64,000 nucleotides of DNA from Kangiella sp. TOML190 (GTDB lineage Bacteria > Pseudomonadota > Gammaproteobacteria > Enterobacterales > Kangiellaceae): positions 1,364,001-1,428,000 of the forward strand of contig NZ_BQYL01000001.1 of NCBI RefSeq assembly GCF_023706045.1, written 5' to 3'. Position numbers and translations under genes: made by a program. Shown in pieces: positions 52,950 through 62,657 of the stretch; position 1 is the stretch's first letter; every line of letters begins with the position of its first letter. The notes beneath the pieces were generated by a model, which searched no databases, had not been told where the DNA came from, and saw only the letters and a list, made by a program, of their open reading frames with translations.

Positions 52950-54680
52950 ATGTCTCAGCTGACGCTAATTGGACGCTATAAAATCATCAAGGAACTTGGC
53001 CGTGGAGCCATGTCGGTGGTGTATCAGGCTGAAGATCCGGATATTGGCCGAATGTTGGCTATTAAGCTACTAAAGCACGAATTAATTGAACAAGAAGATT
53101 ATCAAGAGCTTTTTGTCAGCGAAGCTAAATCTGCGGGGCGTTTAAGTCACCCTTCGATTGTGACCATCTATGATACTGGAATTTGGAATGGGCGTCCTTT
53201 TATCGCTATGGAGTTGCTGCAGGGGGTTACCCTCGATCAATATTTATTCGATAAAGGCGTTCTCGATCTAAACGAACTGCTTATTCTTGCACGTAAATTG
53301 GCCAGCGCATTGGATTATGCGCATCGTCAAGGAGTGATTCACCGAGATCTCAAGCCGGAGAATATTTTTGTTCTAAACGATGGGGCAGAATTTAAAATAA
53401 CCGATTTTGGGATCGCCAAAGTAGAAAGTGGCTATTTGGAAGAGCAAAAGGCCGCAGCCAATGAGTCTGATCGTGATGATAAAATCATGGGTACTCCAGC
53501 ATATATGTCGCCAGAGCAAATTACCGGTCATGGAGTTGATGCCAAAACTGATTTTTATTCTTTGGGTGTAATTCTATACCAAGCCTCTAAAGGTGAGTTG
53601 CCTTTTAAAGCGGTTAACTATGCCGCTATGTTGCAAGCAGTGTTGCAGCAAAACCCCGAATCACTGAATCTATCTAGCGAAGAAGGTTTGGTTTGGCAGA
53701 GTATCGTGTTTCGGCTTCTGCAAAAAAATCCTGATCTGCGTTATGACTCTGCAATCACTTTGATTGATGAGCTGGATAAACTTGAAAGAGAGTATCAGGA
53801 AAATCAGAAGGGTCTGGCGGCAGTTAAATTTGTTTCTTTAGGCACTAAATGGTCATTATTACTCAGTGCTTTGGTTTTTGTGGTCATGATTTTAGGGATG
53901 TTCTGGGTCTATAAGAAACAAACCAACTTGATGGAACAATTGATGTTTGATTATGGCTTTTCGGTTACAGAGATTGTTAACAATGAAACTGCAGAGCCCT
54001 TGTTATTGGATGAGGACTTAACCTTACAGTCGATCGTTAATAAAATAGCCAGTAACAATCAAATTTTAGCCCTCAGCATTCGCGATAAATCGGATCGCGT
54101 GATAGCTTCTAATCAAGTGTCAGAGCTTAAAAAGGTATTTCAGCAATCCTCGCAGCAGAAAGTCGAAGCGCGTTTGCAAGGCGATATTTATCTCGATGAA
54201 AATTCTTTTAAAGAGTTAGCTTACCGCTTTGATAGTCCAATTATTTATCAGAACAAAGAAGTTGGCCGAGTTAATTTAGCCTTGAGTCAAAGTAATTTGC
54301 AACAGACAACAAACTCGTCCTTAATGACGATGATTGTTTGGATGTTTCTGATTTTGCTTGCCGTGTTTCTTGGTATTTATTGGTTGGTAAAACGCTTTGT
54401 TAAAAGGATCAATGCTAGCAGGCAGCGCCTTCATGATATTCGGGTTTATGGTCAAGCCGAAGCCATTAGCATTGCCCAGCATGATGAAATAGGGCGTATG
54501 GAGCAGGAAGTAAATCTATTGTCACAAAAGATAGCCGGCTTAACTCGAACTCAGCGTATTACGCTAGTGGATTTGGAAGCGGATATTAGTGCTGAACTAC
54601 AAGCAAATCGAGATTTGGATAAAACTTTAGTGATCGGCGCAAAAAGTAAAAAACACAAAAATAGTAAAGAATCATCATAG
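52950..54680 (+). CDS. Transmembrane Ser/Thr protein kinase with periplasmic sensor and HAMP-like region
   Basis: A 576-residue Hanks-type kinase. Glycine loop GRGAMSVVY (18-26), catalytic K39, HRDLKPEN with D133, DFG D152 and GTPAYMSPEQ (181-190) are all present. Beyond residue 285 it has a membrane helix (301-321), a region of about 135 residues (322-457) that should be periplasmic, a second helix (458-480) and a HAMP-like coiled tail (480-530). This periplasmic-loop-plus-HAMP order is that of chemoreceptors and histidine kinases, but placed C-terminal to the kinase, unlike PASTA kinases. Eighteen bases after the FHA gene. Confidence 0.9.
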   Translation: MSQLTLIGRYKIIKELGRGAMSVVYQAEDPDIGRMLAIKLLKHELIEQEDYQELFVSEAKSAGRLSHPSIVTIYDTGIWNGRPFIAMELLQGVTLDQYLFDKGVLDLNELLILARKLASALDYAHRQGVIHRDLKPENIFVLNDGAEFKITDFGIAKVESGYLEEQKAAANESDRDDKIMGTPAYMSPEQITGHGVDAKTDFYSLGVILYQASKGELPFKAVNYAAMLQAVLQQNPESLNLSSEEGLVWQSIVFRLLQKNPDLRYDSAITLIDELDKLEREYQENQKGLAAVKFVSLGTKWSLLLSALVFVVMILGMFWVYKKQTNLMEQLMFDYGFSVTEIVNNETAEPLLLDEDLTLQSIVNKIASNNQILALSIRDKSDRVIASNQVSELKKVFQQSSQQKVEARLQGDIYLDENSFKELAYRFDSPIIYQNKEVGRVNLALSQSNLQQTTNSSLMTMIVWMFLILLAVFLGIYWLVKRFVKRINASRQRLHDIRVYGQAEAISIAQHDEIGRMEQEVNLLSQKIAGLTRTQRITLVDLEADISAELQANRDLDKTLVIGAKSKKHKNSKESS

Positions 54681-54685
54681 TCTAT

Positions 54686-55687
54686 TTAAAGAGCGTTCAA
54701 TTTCTTCTTAAGGTTTACCACTCGATCTTTATAAACCAAAGCCAAATCATCATTGGGTTTTATTAATAGAATTTGATCCCAAATTTTTTCTGCTTGATCG
54801 AGCTCCTGATTGCGGTAGTGTTTGAGTGCTGTTTGGTGCATTTGCTCAGAAACTTGCGCCCGGCTGTTGATAAAGCGAGTTGATTGTAGCGCATAACCCG
54901 TATCTAGCTGATAAGCTTTTTGTAAGGCAGAATAAGCCTGAGGATACTCAGATTTAGCGAGATATGCCTGCGCTTGTTGAGATAGCTGCTCTGACTCCAA
55001 TTGCGTTTTAAGTCGTTTGAGCTCTTGAGTATTGGCTCGGGATAGTTTTTTACTGACCGTTAATCCATCAATTAGCAGTATGCCTTCGGAATAGTTACCT
55101 TGCTGCTTTTCAATTGCCACTTGTTGTTTGCTGGCGAGCATTAGCTTTTGCTGTAAGCCTTGATCGCGGGATAAGTTTGGATGAGACATGGCCCAATCGA
55201 TAGCTTGATTGTATTTTTTCTCATCAATAAGTTGATCGAGCGCAGCATAATTTCGGATCAAGGGCTTATTTAACCCAGTAACGGCACTGTTGGTCGCGCG
55301 GGTTTTACGCTCAATTGCGGAGTTAGCATCTTGCGTTCCGAGATCTGAGTTAGGCGGCAGTCTAAGTACCTGACCAACCTCTAAAGGTGTGCTCATATCC
55401 AGTCCGTTGAAGTCGGCCAATTGTCGATAATATTGACTAGAACCAAGTGTTTTTTGGGCAATTTTACCTAAAGTATCGCCAGCAACAACCTGATAAGTAC
55501 GCACAACCGGTTTGACTTTCGGCGCAGCTTCAGTGACTTTTGGCTTTTTCCGAGTCTCTACCGCATCAATTATCGCAACAGCTTCTTGGCTGCGATCTTC
55601 TACGAAAGTGCAGCCCGATAGTACGGTAAAGGCGAGCAACAGTAGCGTCTGTTTAAGCGGTTTTGGTGTCGAAAATAAGAGCTTCAA
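54686..55687 (-). CDS. LysM-domain lipoprotein with TPR-like repeats
   Basis: A 333-residue lipoprotein (lipobox TVLSGCTF). One LysM module (YQVVAGDTLGKIAQKTLGSSQYYRQLADFNGLDMSTPLEVGQVLRLP order, about 65-112) binds peptidoglycan. The rest (about 145-333) is helical, with AYLAKSEYPQAYSALQKAYQLD and LKHYRNQELDQAEKIWDQILLIKPNDDLAL, clear TPR-like pairs. It ends five bases from the convergent kinase gene. An envelope scaffold role is likely. Confidence 0.8.
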   Translation of the reverse strand: MKLLFSTPKPLKQTLLLLAFTVLSGCTFVEDRSQEAVAIIDAVETRKKPKVTEAAPKVKPVVRTYQVVAGDTLGKIAQKTLGSSQYYRQLADFNGLDMSTPLEVGQVLRLPPNSDLGTQDANSAIERKTRATNSAVTGLNKPLIRNYAALDQLIDEKKYNQAIDWAMSHPNLSRDQGLQQKLMLASKQQVAIEKQQGNYSEGILLIDGLTVSKKLSRANTQELKRLKTQLESEQLSQQAQAYLAKSEYPQAYSALQKAYQLDTGYALQSTRFINSRAQVSEQMHQTALKHYRNQELDQAEKIWDQILLIKPNDDLALVYKDRVVNLKKKLNAL

Positions 55688-55772
55688 TCTATTTAGGCTA
55701 ATTCAAAGAGTGGTTAATAGCTAATTCTAACAGCATTAATGGAAAAGCCACAACTAACAAATGCTCGTTAGT

Positions 55773-56252
55773 TTATTGGATATTGCGTTTCAATAGTCGT
55801 TCTTTTGATTTATTCCATTCACGATCTTTTTCCGTGGCACGCTTGTCGTGTAGCTTCTTACCTTTTGCCAGCCCGATTTCCAGCTTAACCCGGTTGGATT
55901 TCCAGTAAAGGCCTAGCGAAACAACGGTATAGCCCTGTTGTTCACGACCGCGAAACAACTGTGCCAGCTCACGGTCATGCAATAACAACTTGCGGCTGCG
56001 CAGTGGATCGGCAATCACGTGGGTTGAGGCAGTCAGTAATGGTGAAATATGACAACCGAACAGCCATGCTTCGCCATCTTTTAACAAGACATAAGACTCA
56101 GCAAGGTTGGCTTTGCCAGCTCTTAAGCTCTTAACTTCCCAGCCTTGTAATACCAAACCTGCTTCGAAAGTTTGTTCAATAAAATAGTCGTGGCGAGCAC
56201 GTTTGTTTAAAGCAATGGTGTTGGAATTAGGCTTATTTTTCTTTTTGGCCAA
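55773..56252 (-). CDS. smpB: tmRNA-binding protein SmpB
   Basis: A 159-residue basic RNA-binding protein, the normal size. [43 protein letters not shown] and LLLHDREL are the OB-fold core, and the C-terminal tail [25 protein letters not shown] reaches into the ribosome decoding site. Partner of the tmRNA encoded at 51076-51424. Divergent from ratA, the usual gammaproteobacterial order. Confidence 0.96.
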   Translation of the reverse strand: MAKKKNKPNSNTIALNKRARHDYFIEQTFEAGLVLQGWEVKSLRAGKANLAESYVLLKDGEAWLFGCHISPLLTASTHVIADPLRSRKLLLHDRELAQLFRGREQQGYTVVSLGLYWKSNRVKLEIGLAKGKKLHDKRATEKDREWNKSKERLLKRNIQ

Positions 56253-56367
56253 GAGTGACTCCGAGTGGTTGCGATATTAAGATTTTATAATGCAAACCGA
56301 ATTATAGCATTCGGAAACTGCCTGATGCTACAATTGACCGCAGTATCAATAATCTTCTTTGCCATAA

Positions 56368-56805
56368 GTGAAAACAATAAACCGAGAGGCGATAGTGCCT
56401 TACAGTTGTGAGCAGATGTTTAATCTGGTTGATGATATCGAAGCTTACCCTGAATTTTTACCCTATTGCGGTGGCTCTGAGTTGATTTCTCGTGAAGGAG
56501 ATAAGCTTGTGGCAAGTTTAACCGTTGCTAAGGGCAGCTTTGAACAGGCATTCGTTACAGAAAATAGCAACAGCCCTTTTCGATCGATCGAAATGCGATT
56601 AGTAGAAGGGCCTTTTAAGTTTCTGAATGGCTTGTGGACCTTTACCCCCTTGTCTGAAAATGCTTCTAAAATTGAGTTAAGCGTTGAGTTTGAATTTTCT
56701 AATAAATTGTTAGGACTTGCTTTTGGCAAAATATTCAGTCAACTAGCGGAAAGCTTTGTCGATGCCTTTACCCAAAGAGCAAAGCAGGTTTATGTTAATG
56801 TCTGA
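56368..56805 (+). CDS. ratA: RatA-type SRPBCC protein
   Basis: A 145-residue START/SRPBCC-fold protein with a GTG start. [55 protein letters not shown] and the C-terminal [10 protein letters not shown] match RatA/YfjG, which is described both as a 50S-binding translation inhibitor and as a COQ10-like ubiquinone-binding protein. Next to smpB and translationally coupled to rnfH, as in E. coli. Confidence 0.92.
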   Translation: MKTINREAIVPYSCEQMFNLVDDIEAYPEFLPYCGGSELISREGDKLVASLTVAKGSFEQAFVTENSNSPFRSIEMRLVEGPFKFLNGLWTFTPLSENASKIELSVEFEFSNKLLGLAFGKIFSQLAESFVDAFTQRAKQVYVNV

Positions 56806-57148
56806 GCAAATCCCTATGACTGACAACAGTGACAAGACTTCAAACTTAAAAGTTACTAATATCAAGGTGGAAGTAGCTTATGCTTTGCCGGATAAGCAAA
56901 CTTTGCTGACAACACAGGCAACCAGTGAAGATACTATTGAGCAGGTCATTAAAACCTCGGGGATTTTAGAGATTTGTCCGGAGATTGACCTAACTACTAG
57001 TCGGGTCGGTATTTTTAGCAAGCTGGCAAAACTTAGCGATACTCTACACGATGGTGATAGAATTGAGATTTATCGACCGTTAATTATTGATCCCAAAGAA
57101 GTCCGTAAGCAAAGGGCGCTTAAAGCCAAAGAAAATAAAAACAAATAA
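56798..57148 (+). CDS. rnfH: RnfH family protein
   Basis: About 116 residues from the ATG at 56798, which overlaps the ratA stop by eight bases; ATG codons at 56792 and 56816 are alternatives. [44 protein letters not shown] and [13 protein letters not shown] [41 protein letters not shown] are the ubiquitin-fold RnfH pattern. Also called RatB; function poorly known. Confidence 0.9.
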   Translation: MSEQIPMTDNSDKTSNLKVTNIKVEVAYALPDKQTLLTTQATSEDTIEQVIKTSGILEICPEIDLTTSRVGIFSKLAKLSDTLHDGDRIEIYRPLIIDPKEVRKQRALKAKENKNK

Positions 57149-57158
57149 GGATTTTTCA

Positions 57159-58423
57159 TTGATAAGGATTCTATACACACTACTTTATTACTTACTGTCG
57201 CCGTTGATGTGTGTGCGTTGGTTTATTAAGAGCTTGCGTCCGCCTCAGTACCGCGAACCCTTTAGACAAAGGTTTGGTTTCGTTACATTTGAGCAAACGT
57301 TTGATATTTGGATCCATGCCGTGTCGGTAGGCGAAACTAGTGGTGCTATTTCGCTAATTAATCGCTTATTGGCAAATCAAGCAGACTTAAAAATTTTGGT
57401 TACTACCACCACCCCAACAGGAGCTAAGTTATTACATGAATCTGTAGGGCATAAGGTAAGTCATTGCTACTCGCCTTGTGATTTGCCAGGAACTATCAAG
57501 CGCTTTATTGGACGAATTAAGCCAAAATTAGTGATCATTATGGAAACGGAGCTATGGCCTAATTGGATCAACTATATTTCGAGCAAAAAAACACCTATTA
57601 TTTTAGCCAATGCACGACTTTCGGAGACTTCCAAGCAAAAATATTTATGGTTTTCGCAAACCAGTGGTTGGATGCTGAATCAGATACAGCAAATTTTGGC
57701 GGTTAACGAAGCCGATGCCAAGCGTTTTGAACAACTGGGCGTTGATAAGAAACGTTTGAAGGTCGTGGGTAATCTAAAATTTGATGCGGAGTTTAGCTGC
57801 AACGGTGATGGCTATTTTAGTCACTGGACCTCGAGTGATTATATCTGGATTGCGGCCAGTACTCATCAAGGCGAGGATGAAATTATTTTACAGGCTCACC
57901 AGCAGCTTTTACAGCAGGTAGCTTCTGCTAAGTTAGTGTTGGTTCCTCGGCATCCTGAGCGCTTCCAGAGTGTAGAAAAAAGATTCTAGAAGCAGGCTTT
58001 TCCTATTCAAAACGCTCTGATCCAAGTGGCTGGAAACCGCAAGCGCAGGTGTTATTGGGCGATACCATGGGCGAGCTGTTAAAGGCTTATCAATTGGCGG
58101 ATGTGGCTTTTATTGGTGGAAGCCTAGTCGATATTGGTGGGCATAATGCAATTGAAGCGGCTTATTTTTCAAAGCCAATCATTACTGGACCTTATATTAA
58201 GAATTTTCAATATTTATTTGATGCTTTGATTGAAAAGCAAGCGGCGGTAGTGGTTAAGGACAATCAAGCCTTGGTGCAGCAATTAATTGCCTGGCATAAG
58301 GATCCACAAGAATTATCGAAAGTAGGGTGCAACGCCAAAACCTTTATTGAAAATAACAAAGGTGCTTTAGATAAAATGGTTGCTATTATCGAAAGCACCT
58401 TGTTATCAGAAGCTAACCATTAA
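57159..58423 (+). CDS. waaA: Kdo transferase WaaA, with a -1 frameshift at an A6 tract
   Basis: Two frames give one 3-deoxy-D-manno-octulosonic acid transferase of about 421 residues, normal length, which adds Kdo to lipid A at the inner membrane. Start: TTG at 57159 with AAGGA seven bases upstream. The first part (to 57989) has an N-terminal membrane helix, HAVSVGETSGA with the catalytic Glu, TTTTPTGAKL, METELWPN, NARLSE and STHQGEDEIIL. The second part continues KILEAGFSYSKR and has LLGDTMGELLKAYQLADVAFIGGSLVDIGGHNAIEAA. The break is at GAAAAAAG (57975-57982): one more A, or a -1 slip, restores the frame. waaA is usually essential, so real loss is unlikely. Confidence 0.88.
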
Positions 58424-58432
58424 CCTCTTGCG

Positions 58433-59848
58433 CTAATACTTTAGCAGTAACTGGTTAATGGTTTCTAAATCCTGCTCAGTCAGGGTTCCAGCTGCTAGTT
58501 TTAGGTTAACCCCATTAATCAAATAATCGTATTTGGCGCGAGTTAGGTTTCGGCGTGCATTGTAATAACTTCGAGTCGCAGTGAGTACGTCAATGATATT
58601 ACGGATACCCGCTTGATAGCCCTCTTGAGTTGCGTCCAATGAGCTTCTGTTGGATTCAAGGCTACGTTTATAGGCCCTGAATGAGGCAATTGCAGACTCT
58701 AACGCAGTAAAGGCATTGCGCGCTGATGCTTGCACTTGACGCGCAGTTTGCTCATGTTGATGGCTAGAGCTTAGGTAATTTTGTCGCGCTTGCTCGGTTT
58801 GAGCGCTGGTTCTGAAGCCTGTAAAAATGGGGACTGATAAGGTGATTCCCGCATTATAACCGTCAGATTCGCTGTTGGTTCTAGAGGTTGAACTGCCGCC
58901 GCCGTCGATACTTAATCTATTATTATCCGAATCATTATCTGAGTAAGACAGGTTAAGATCCAAAGAGGGGTAGTGGCCGCTTCTATTACGTTCGATTTCT
59001 TTCTTTGCAACTTTGACATTCATTTGTTGCGCTCTTAAGCTCAAATTTTCTTGTGCAGCGACCCGAGTCCAGTCATCAATATTGTTCGGCATTGGCTCCT
59101 TAAGGTCTACTTCGTCACCTAAACCTTCAAGCTGTACATAATAATTATTAGTTAATTGACGCAGTGACTCTTTAGCAATGGATAGGGTGTTTTTTATGGT
59201 TACTTCATTGGCTACAGATTGATCGTAATTTGCTTGCGCATTAAGAAAATCGGTAGCGTTAGCAAGGCCAGATTCATACTGTTCGCGAATAAAATCCAGC
59301 TGCTTTCCTAATGTCTCAAGCTCTGCTTGGGTAGTAGTTAAGTTTTCTTCGGCAGACAAGACATTAAAGTAAGCCTGCACAGAACGGCTCATCAAATCTT
59401 GTAAGTTGGCACCATGGGTTAGCTCTGATGCTCTTACTCTAAGCTCTGCTTGATCCAGTGCAACCCAATTACCCCAATTAAATAGGGATTGGTTAAGCTG
59501 TACCCGGTAATTGGTGGTGTAATTAACGTCATTATCAAATCCTGATTGTATGCCATCAAGCACCGCTGCGCCGCTGATCACCGTATCACGATCATTGTCA
59601 CTTTTGGAACGAGAAGCGCTGCCACTAATTTGTGGTAAAAGGCTCGAGCGGCTGATGCTTACACCTTGCTCGCTAGCACGCAAATTAGCAGCGCTGATTT
59701 TGTATTGGGTATCGTTTTGTAAGGCTTGACGATAAATGTTTAGCAAGTCAGTTTTGCCTGCGTTAGATAAGCTCACCGTTTCAGCACCAGCTGCAAAATT
59801 AGAGCTAAAAGCTAGGCTTAGCGACAAGGCTATCAAATGTTTTTTCAT
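58433..59848 (-). CDS. tolC: Outer-membrane efflux channel TolC
   Basis: A 471-residue trimeric outer-membrane channel with a signal peptide (ending SNFAAGA). Two structural repeats are visible: LLNIYRQALQNDTQYKISAANLRASEQGVSISRSSLLPQISGSAS near residue 35 and the second SLRAQQMNVKVAKKEIERNRSGHYPSLDLNLSYS near residue 275, plus NYRVQLNQSLFNWGNW and GYQAGIRNIIDVLTATRSYYNARRNLTRAKYDYL near residue 415. Length fits TolC. The pcm-like gene is upstream on the same strand, the conserved order in this class. Nine bases separate it from the convergent waaA. Confidence 0.94.
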   Translation of the reverse strand: MKKHLIALSLSLAFSSNFAAGAETVSLSNAGKTDLLNIYRQALQNDTQYKISAANLRASEQGVSISRSSLLPQISGSASRSKSDNDRDTVISGAAVLDGIQSGFDNDVNYTTNYRVQLNQSLFNWGNWVALDQAELRVRASELTHGANLQDLMSRSVQAYFNVLSAEENLTTTQAELETLGKQLDFIREQYESGLANATDFLNAQANYDQSVANEVTIKNTLSIAKESLRQLTNNYYVQLEGLGDEVDLKEPMPNNIDDWTRVAAQENLSLRAQQMNVKVAKKEIERNRSGHYPSLDLNLSYSDNDSDNNRLSIDGGGSSTSRTNSESDGYNAGITLSVPIFTGFRTSAQTEQARQNYLSSSHQHEQTARQVQASARNAFTALESAIASFRAYKRSLESNRSSLDATQEGYQAGIRNIIDVLTATRSYYNARRNLTRAKYDYLINGVNLKLAAGTLTEQDLETINQLLLKY

Positions 59849-59872
59849 TGTTTTTTCTCTTTTATGTCTTTA

Positions 59873-60544
59873 CTAAAAAATAAATTTTTCAGGCTTTTTG
59901 GCATTAATTAATAATTCAATATCCGACTCGAATAAATTTTCTTCAAGCCACTTATCTTCGCTTACCCGAGTAATTAACTTGGCCTGCATGGCTGGCGTTT
60001 GCCCTTGAAAGCAAAACAGTCGCCCGCCAATCGCCAGAGATTTTTTAAAGCTGATTGGTAGCTCAAAAAAACCGCCGCAAATAGCAATCGCATCATATGG
60101 CCCATAATGAGGCCAACCATTCGACGCATCGCCTTCTTCAAACTCTATATTGGTCAACCCCAAGTCTTCGTTGAGGTTTTTTGCTTGTTCTAAATAATCA
60201 GCAATAATGTCTACGCTGTAAACTTTATGGCTTAAATTTGCCAAAAGAGCGCTCACAAAGCCGCTGCCGCTACCCACCTCCAATACCAGATCACTCGGTT
60301 GGACTTTTAGCGCCTGCAACATCCGCGCCTCTTCGCGCGGCGGCATCATATACTGGTTTTGACTTAAAGGAATCCGGCAATCAGAATAAGCTAATTGCTC
60401 ATAATCCTTAGGTACGAATTGATGGCGAGGCATAGCCGCAAATAAATCCAATACAGTATTATCAAACATCTGCCAAGGCCGAATTTGTTGTTCCACCATA
60501 TTCATTCGTGCTTGTTCAGGATTAAACTGATTGAGGTTTTGCAT
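59873..60544 (-). CDS. Protein-L-isoaspartate O-methyltransferase family protein
   Basis: About 223 residues from the ATG at 60544, which has AAGGAG upstream; the longer open frame lacks one. PCMT landmarks: NMVEQQIRPWQMFDNTVLDLFAAMPRHQFVP near residue 15, LEVGSGSGFVSALLANL near residue 88 for S-adenosylmethionine, and GDASNGWPHYGPYDAIAICGGFFELP. Proteins of this subgroup upstream of tolC differ from true Pcm in the active-site Ser/Thr region, so repair activity is not certain. Start of the pcm-like/tolC unit. Confidence 0.85.
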   Translation of the reverse strand: MQNLNQFNPEQARMNMVEQQIRPWQMFDNTVLDLFAAMPRHQFVPKDYEQLAYSDCRIPLSQNQYMMPPREEARMLQALKVQPSDLVLEVGSGSGFVSALLANLSHKVYSVDIIADYLEQAKNLNEDLGLTNIEFEEGDASNGWPHYGPYDAIAICGGFFELPISFKKSLAIGGRLFCFQGQTPAMQAKLITRVSEDKWLEENLFESDIELLINAKKPEKFIF

Positions 60545-60702
60545 GCTATCTCCTTCTCCAGCGTTTAGAATAAAAGTTATTGATATTTCAAACAATACGC
60601 GAAGTGTAACAGATTATGAAGGCTCTGATAAAAGCGATATAAATATTGGCATTTACAGAGGCAAAATCAGCACTTAATCCAGCAAAAACAAAGAGATAGC
60701 TC

Positions 60703-61305
60703 GTGAAAACACCTTTTAGCAAGCAGCAAGTGAAAATTAAACAAGAAACCAGTCTTTATAGCGGTTTTATGAGTTTGAAAAAGCTGTGCTTTGATCATTT
60801 GAAGTACAGCGGTGATTGGCAACATTCGGTACAAAGAGAAATATTAGTCCGAGATGACGCTGTAGGGGTGTTACTGTATGACCCTAAATTACAGGAATTT
60901 GTCATGGTTGAACAGCTGCGGATCGGCGCTTTACATGATCCCGTATCGCCTTGGTTGCTCGAAGTTGTGGCCGGGATGGTTGAATCTGGCGAGGATTATC
61001 AGCAAGTAGCTGAACGTGAGTCGCTCGAAGAAGCTGGAGCTACTATCAAAAAAATGATCCCAATTGTCGATTATTGGGTCAGTCCCGGCGGCTCAACGGA
61101 GCGGGTGGCCTTGTTTTTAGCGCTCACTGATGCGCACAAGGTGGCTGAATTTGCCGGTTTAGAAACCGAGCACGAAGACATTAAAGTACACCGCATTGAC
61201 AAGCAAAAACTCTTGCAAATGTTACGCCAAGGGCGTATTAATAATGCGATGGCTCTGATTGCAGTGCAATGGTTTTTCTTAAATGAATCAGAGTTACACT
61301 TATAA
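60703..61305 (+). CDS. nudF: ADP-ribose pyrophosphatase NudF
   Basis: A 200-residue Nudix hydrolase with a GTG start. The Nudix box GMVESGEDYQQVAERESLEEAG near residue 97 has all metal-binding Glu; YWVSPGGSTERVALFLA downstream is typical of ADP-ribose pyrophosphatases, which split ADP-ribose into AMP and ribose 5-phosphate. It heads the nudF, DUF1249, cpdA, parE series conserved in gammaproteobacteria. Confidence 0.93.
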   Translation: MKTPFSKQQVKIKQETSLYSGFMSLKKLCFDHLKYSGDWQHSVQREILVRDDAVGVLLYDPKLQEFVMVEQLRIGALHDPVSPWLLEVVAGMVESGEDYQQVAERESLEEAGATIKKMIPIVDYWVSPGGSTERVALFLALTDAHKVAEFAGLETEHEDIKVHRIDKQKLLQMLRQGRINNAMALIAVQWFFLNESELHL

Positions 61306-61331
61306 TTTGGCAACTGGATTCGTTTTATTAA

Positions 61332-61793
61332 ATGATGGCGCAAAGAAAAAAATATCAACCTAATCTCAAAGCTTTTATGGCCTTGTGCGCCTCGAATTAT
61401 GCCAAAATGTGTCAACTGTTGCCGAACAAAGATGCGCAATTGGCCGAAGATTTTAGTGCTAGGATTAGAATTGCCCAACAGCCGGATTTATTGATCAAGT
61501 TGGTGCAACAAAGTCGCCATACCCAAACGTTTCAGTTACAACAAGCCGATTCGGTAAAAGTATTGGCAAGAAACTTTTACGTACGGCTGTATCATGATGC
61601 GCAAATGGCGGAAATACTCTCTGGCGTGAGTGATTCTATGTTGCCGCCCGTGTATCCAGTGCCTAATGCACAAATGAAACAGGCCGATGAAAAGCTACAA
61701 TTAAACCGTTTTTTAGGCGAATGGCTAAGCTTTTGCCTTGAGAATGGACAAGCAACTGGCCATAATAAGACCGATTTGGCATTTTTGTGCTAA
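61332..61793 (+). CDS. DUF1249 (YqiB-like) protein
   Basis: A 153-residue soluble protein. YQPNLKAFMALCASNYAKMCQLLPN, QSRHTQTFQLQQ, NFYVRLYHDAQMAEILSG and NRFLGEWLSFCLENG match YqiB/DUF1249, always found between nudF and cpdA. Function unknown. Starts 26 bases after nudF. Confidence 0.92.
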   Translation: MMAQRKKYQPNLKAFMALCASNYAKMCQLLPNKDAQLAEDFSARIRIAQQPDLLIKLVQQSRHTQTFQLQQADSVKVLARNFYVRLYHDAQMAEILSGVSDSMLPPVYPVPNAQMKQADEKLQLNRFLGEWLSFCLENGQATGHNKTDLAFLC

Positions 61794-61835
61794 AAATTAG
61801 TGAATAATGATAACGTTTTGAAAATCAAGTAGTTA

Positions 61836-62657
61836 TTGCTTTTGACAACAGCCTTTTTACATTCTGCTAGCGCAACTTTTAACCTAATTCAGATCTCAGA
61901 TCCGCACTTGTTTGCCGATCCTGAGGGCTGCTTATTAGGGGTCAATACGCGCCAGAGCTTTTTGGCCATCTTGGGTCTCATCCAACAGCAAGAAAGTTCA
62001 ATCGATGCGATTGTGGTAACCGGCGATATATCACAAGATTATTCGGTAGAGTCCTATCAGTTTTTCGCCCAACAGATGGAGCAATTTGCTTGTCCTGTTT
62101 TATGTTTGGCGGGTAATCATGACGAGCAGGAGCTACTGGAGCAAATTCTTTCTCAGAAGAACATTTCCACTCAAAAACAATTTAGCAGCAGCTATTGGCA
62201 GCTATTATTAGCGCATAGCCAAGTTAAAGGTGAAGTTTTTGGTTATATCGATGAAACCGAAATGCAGTGGTTGGCGCAGCAAGTTGCTAGCGAGCAAAAA
62301 CCCACTCTAGTCTTCACTCATCATCATCCGGTTTATTCCAAGACGGATTGGATCGATGTCTTGGGGATTAAAAATTGCGAAGCTTTTACTGAGTTCTTAG
62401 CGAGCCAACAACAAATTAAGGCCTGTGGTTTTGGTCATATTCATCAAGAGCTACACATAACCCAAGGTGGGGTGGACTATTATGGCGTACCTTCTACTTG
62501 TATTCAGTTTAAAAAAGAGGCGACTGAATTTGCCGTTAGTGAGGAGATGCCCGGTTATCGACGCTTTTGTTGCTATCCTAATGGACGCTTTGAGACTCAA
62601 GTAGAGCGCTTGCAAGAGTTTGAATTAAGCCTCGATCATGCTGCGGGCGGTTACTAA
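61836..62657 (+). CDS. cpdA: 3',5'-cAMP phosphodiesterase CpdA
   Basis: A calcineurin-like metallophosphoesterase of about 270 residues. Metal ligands: QISDPHLF near residue 20, VVTGDISQDY near residue 64, LAGNHDE near residue 95, FTHHHPVYS near residue 163 and GFGHIHQELH near residue 203. It degrades cAMP and so tunes CRP activity. No ATG lies near the N terminus; TTG at 61836 or 61842 is the likely start, unusual but consistent with family length. Confidence 0.9.
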   Translation: MLLTTAFLHSASATFNLIQISDPHLFADPEGCLLGVNTRQSFLAILGLIQQQESSIDAIVVTGDISQDYSVESYQFFAQQMEQFACPVLCLAGNHDEQELLEQILSQKNISTQKQFSSSYWQLLLAHSQVKGEVFGYIDETEMQWLAQQVASEQKPTLVFTHHHPVYSKTDWIDVLGIKNCEAFTEFLASQQQIKACGFGHIHQELHITQGGVDYYGVPSTCIQFKKEATEFAVSEEMPGYRRFCCYPNGRFETQVERLQEFELSLDHAAGGY

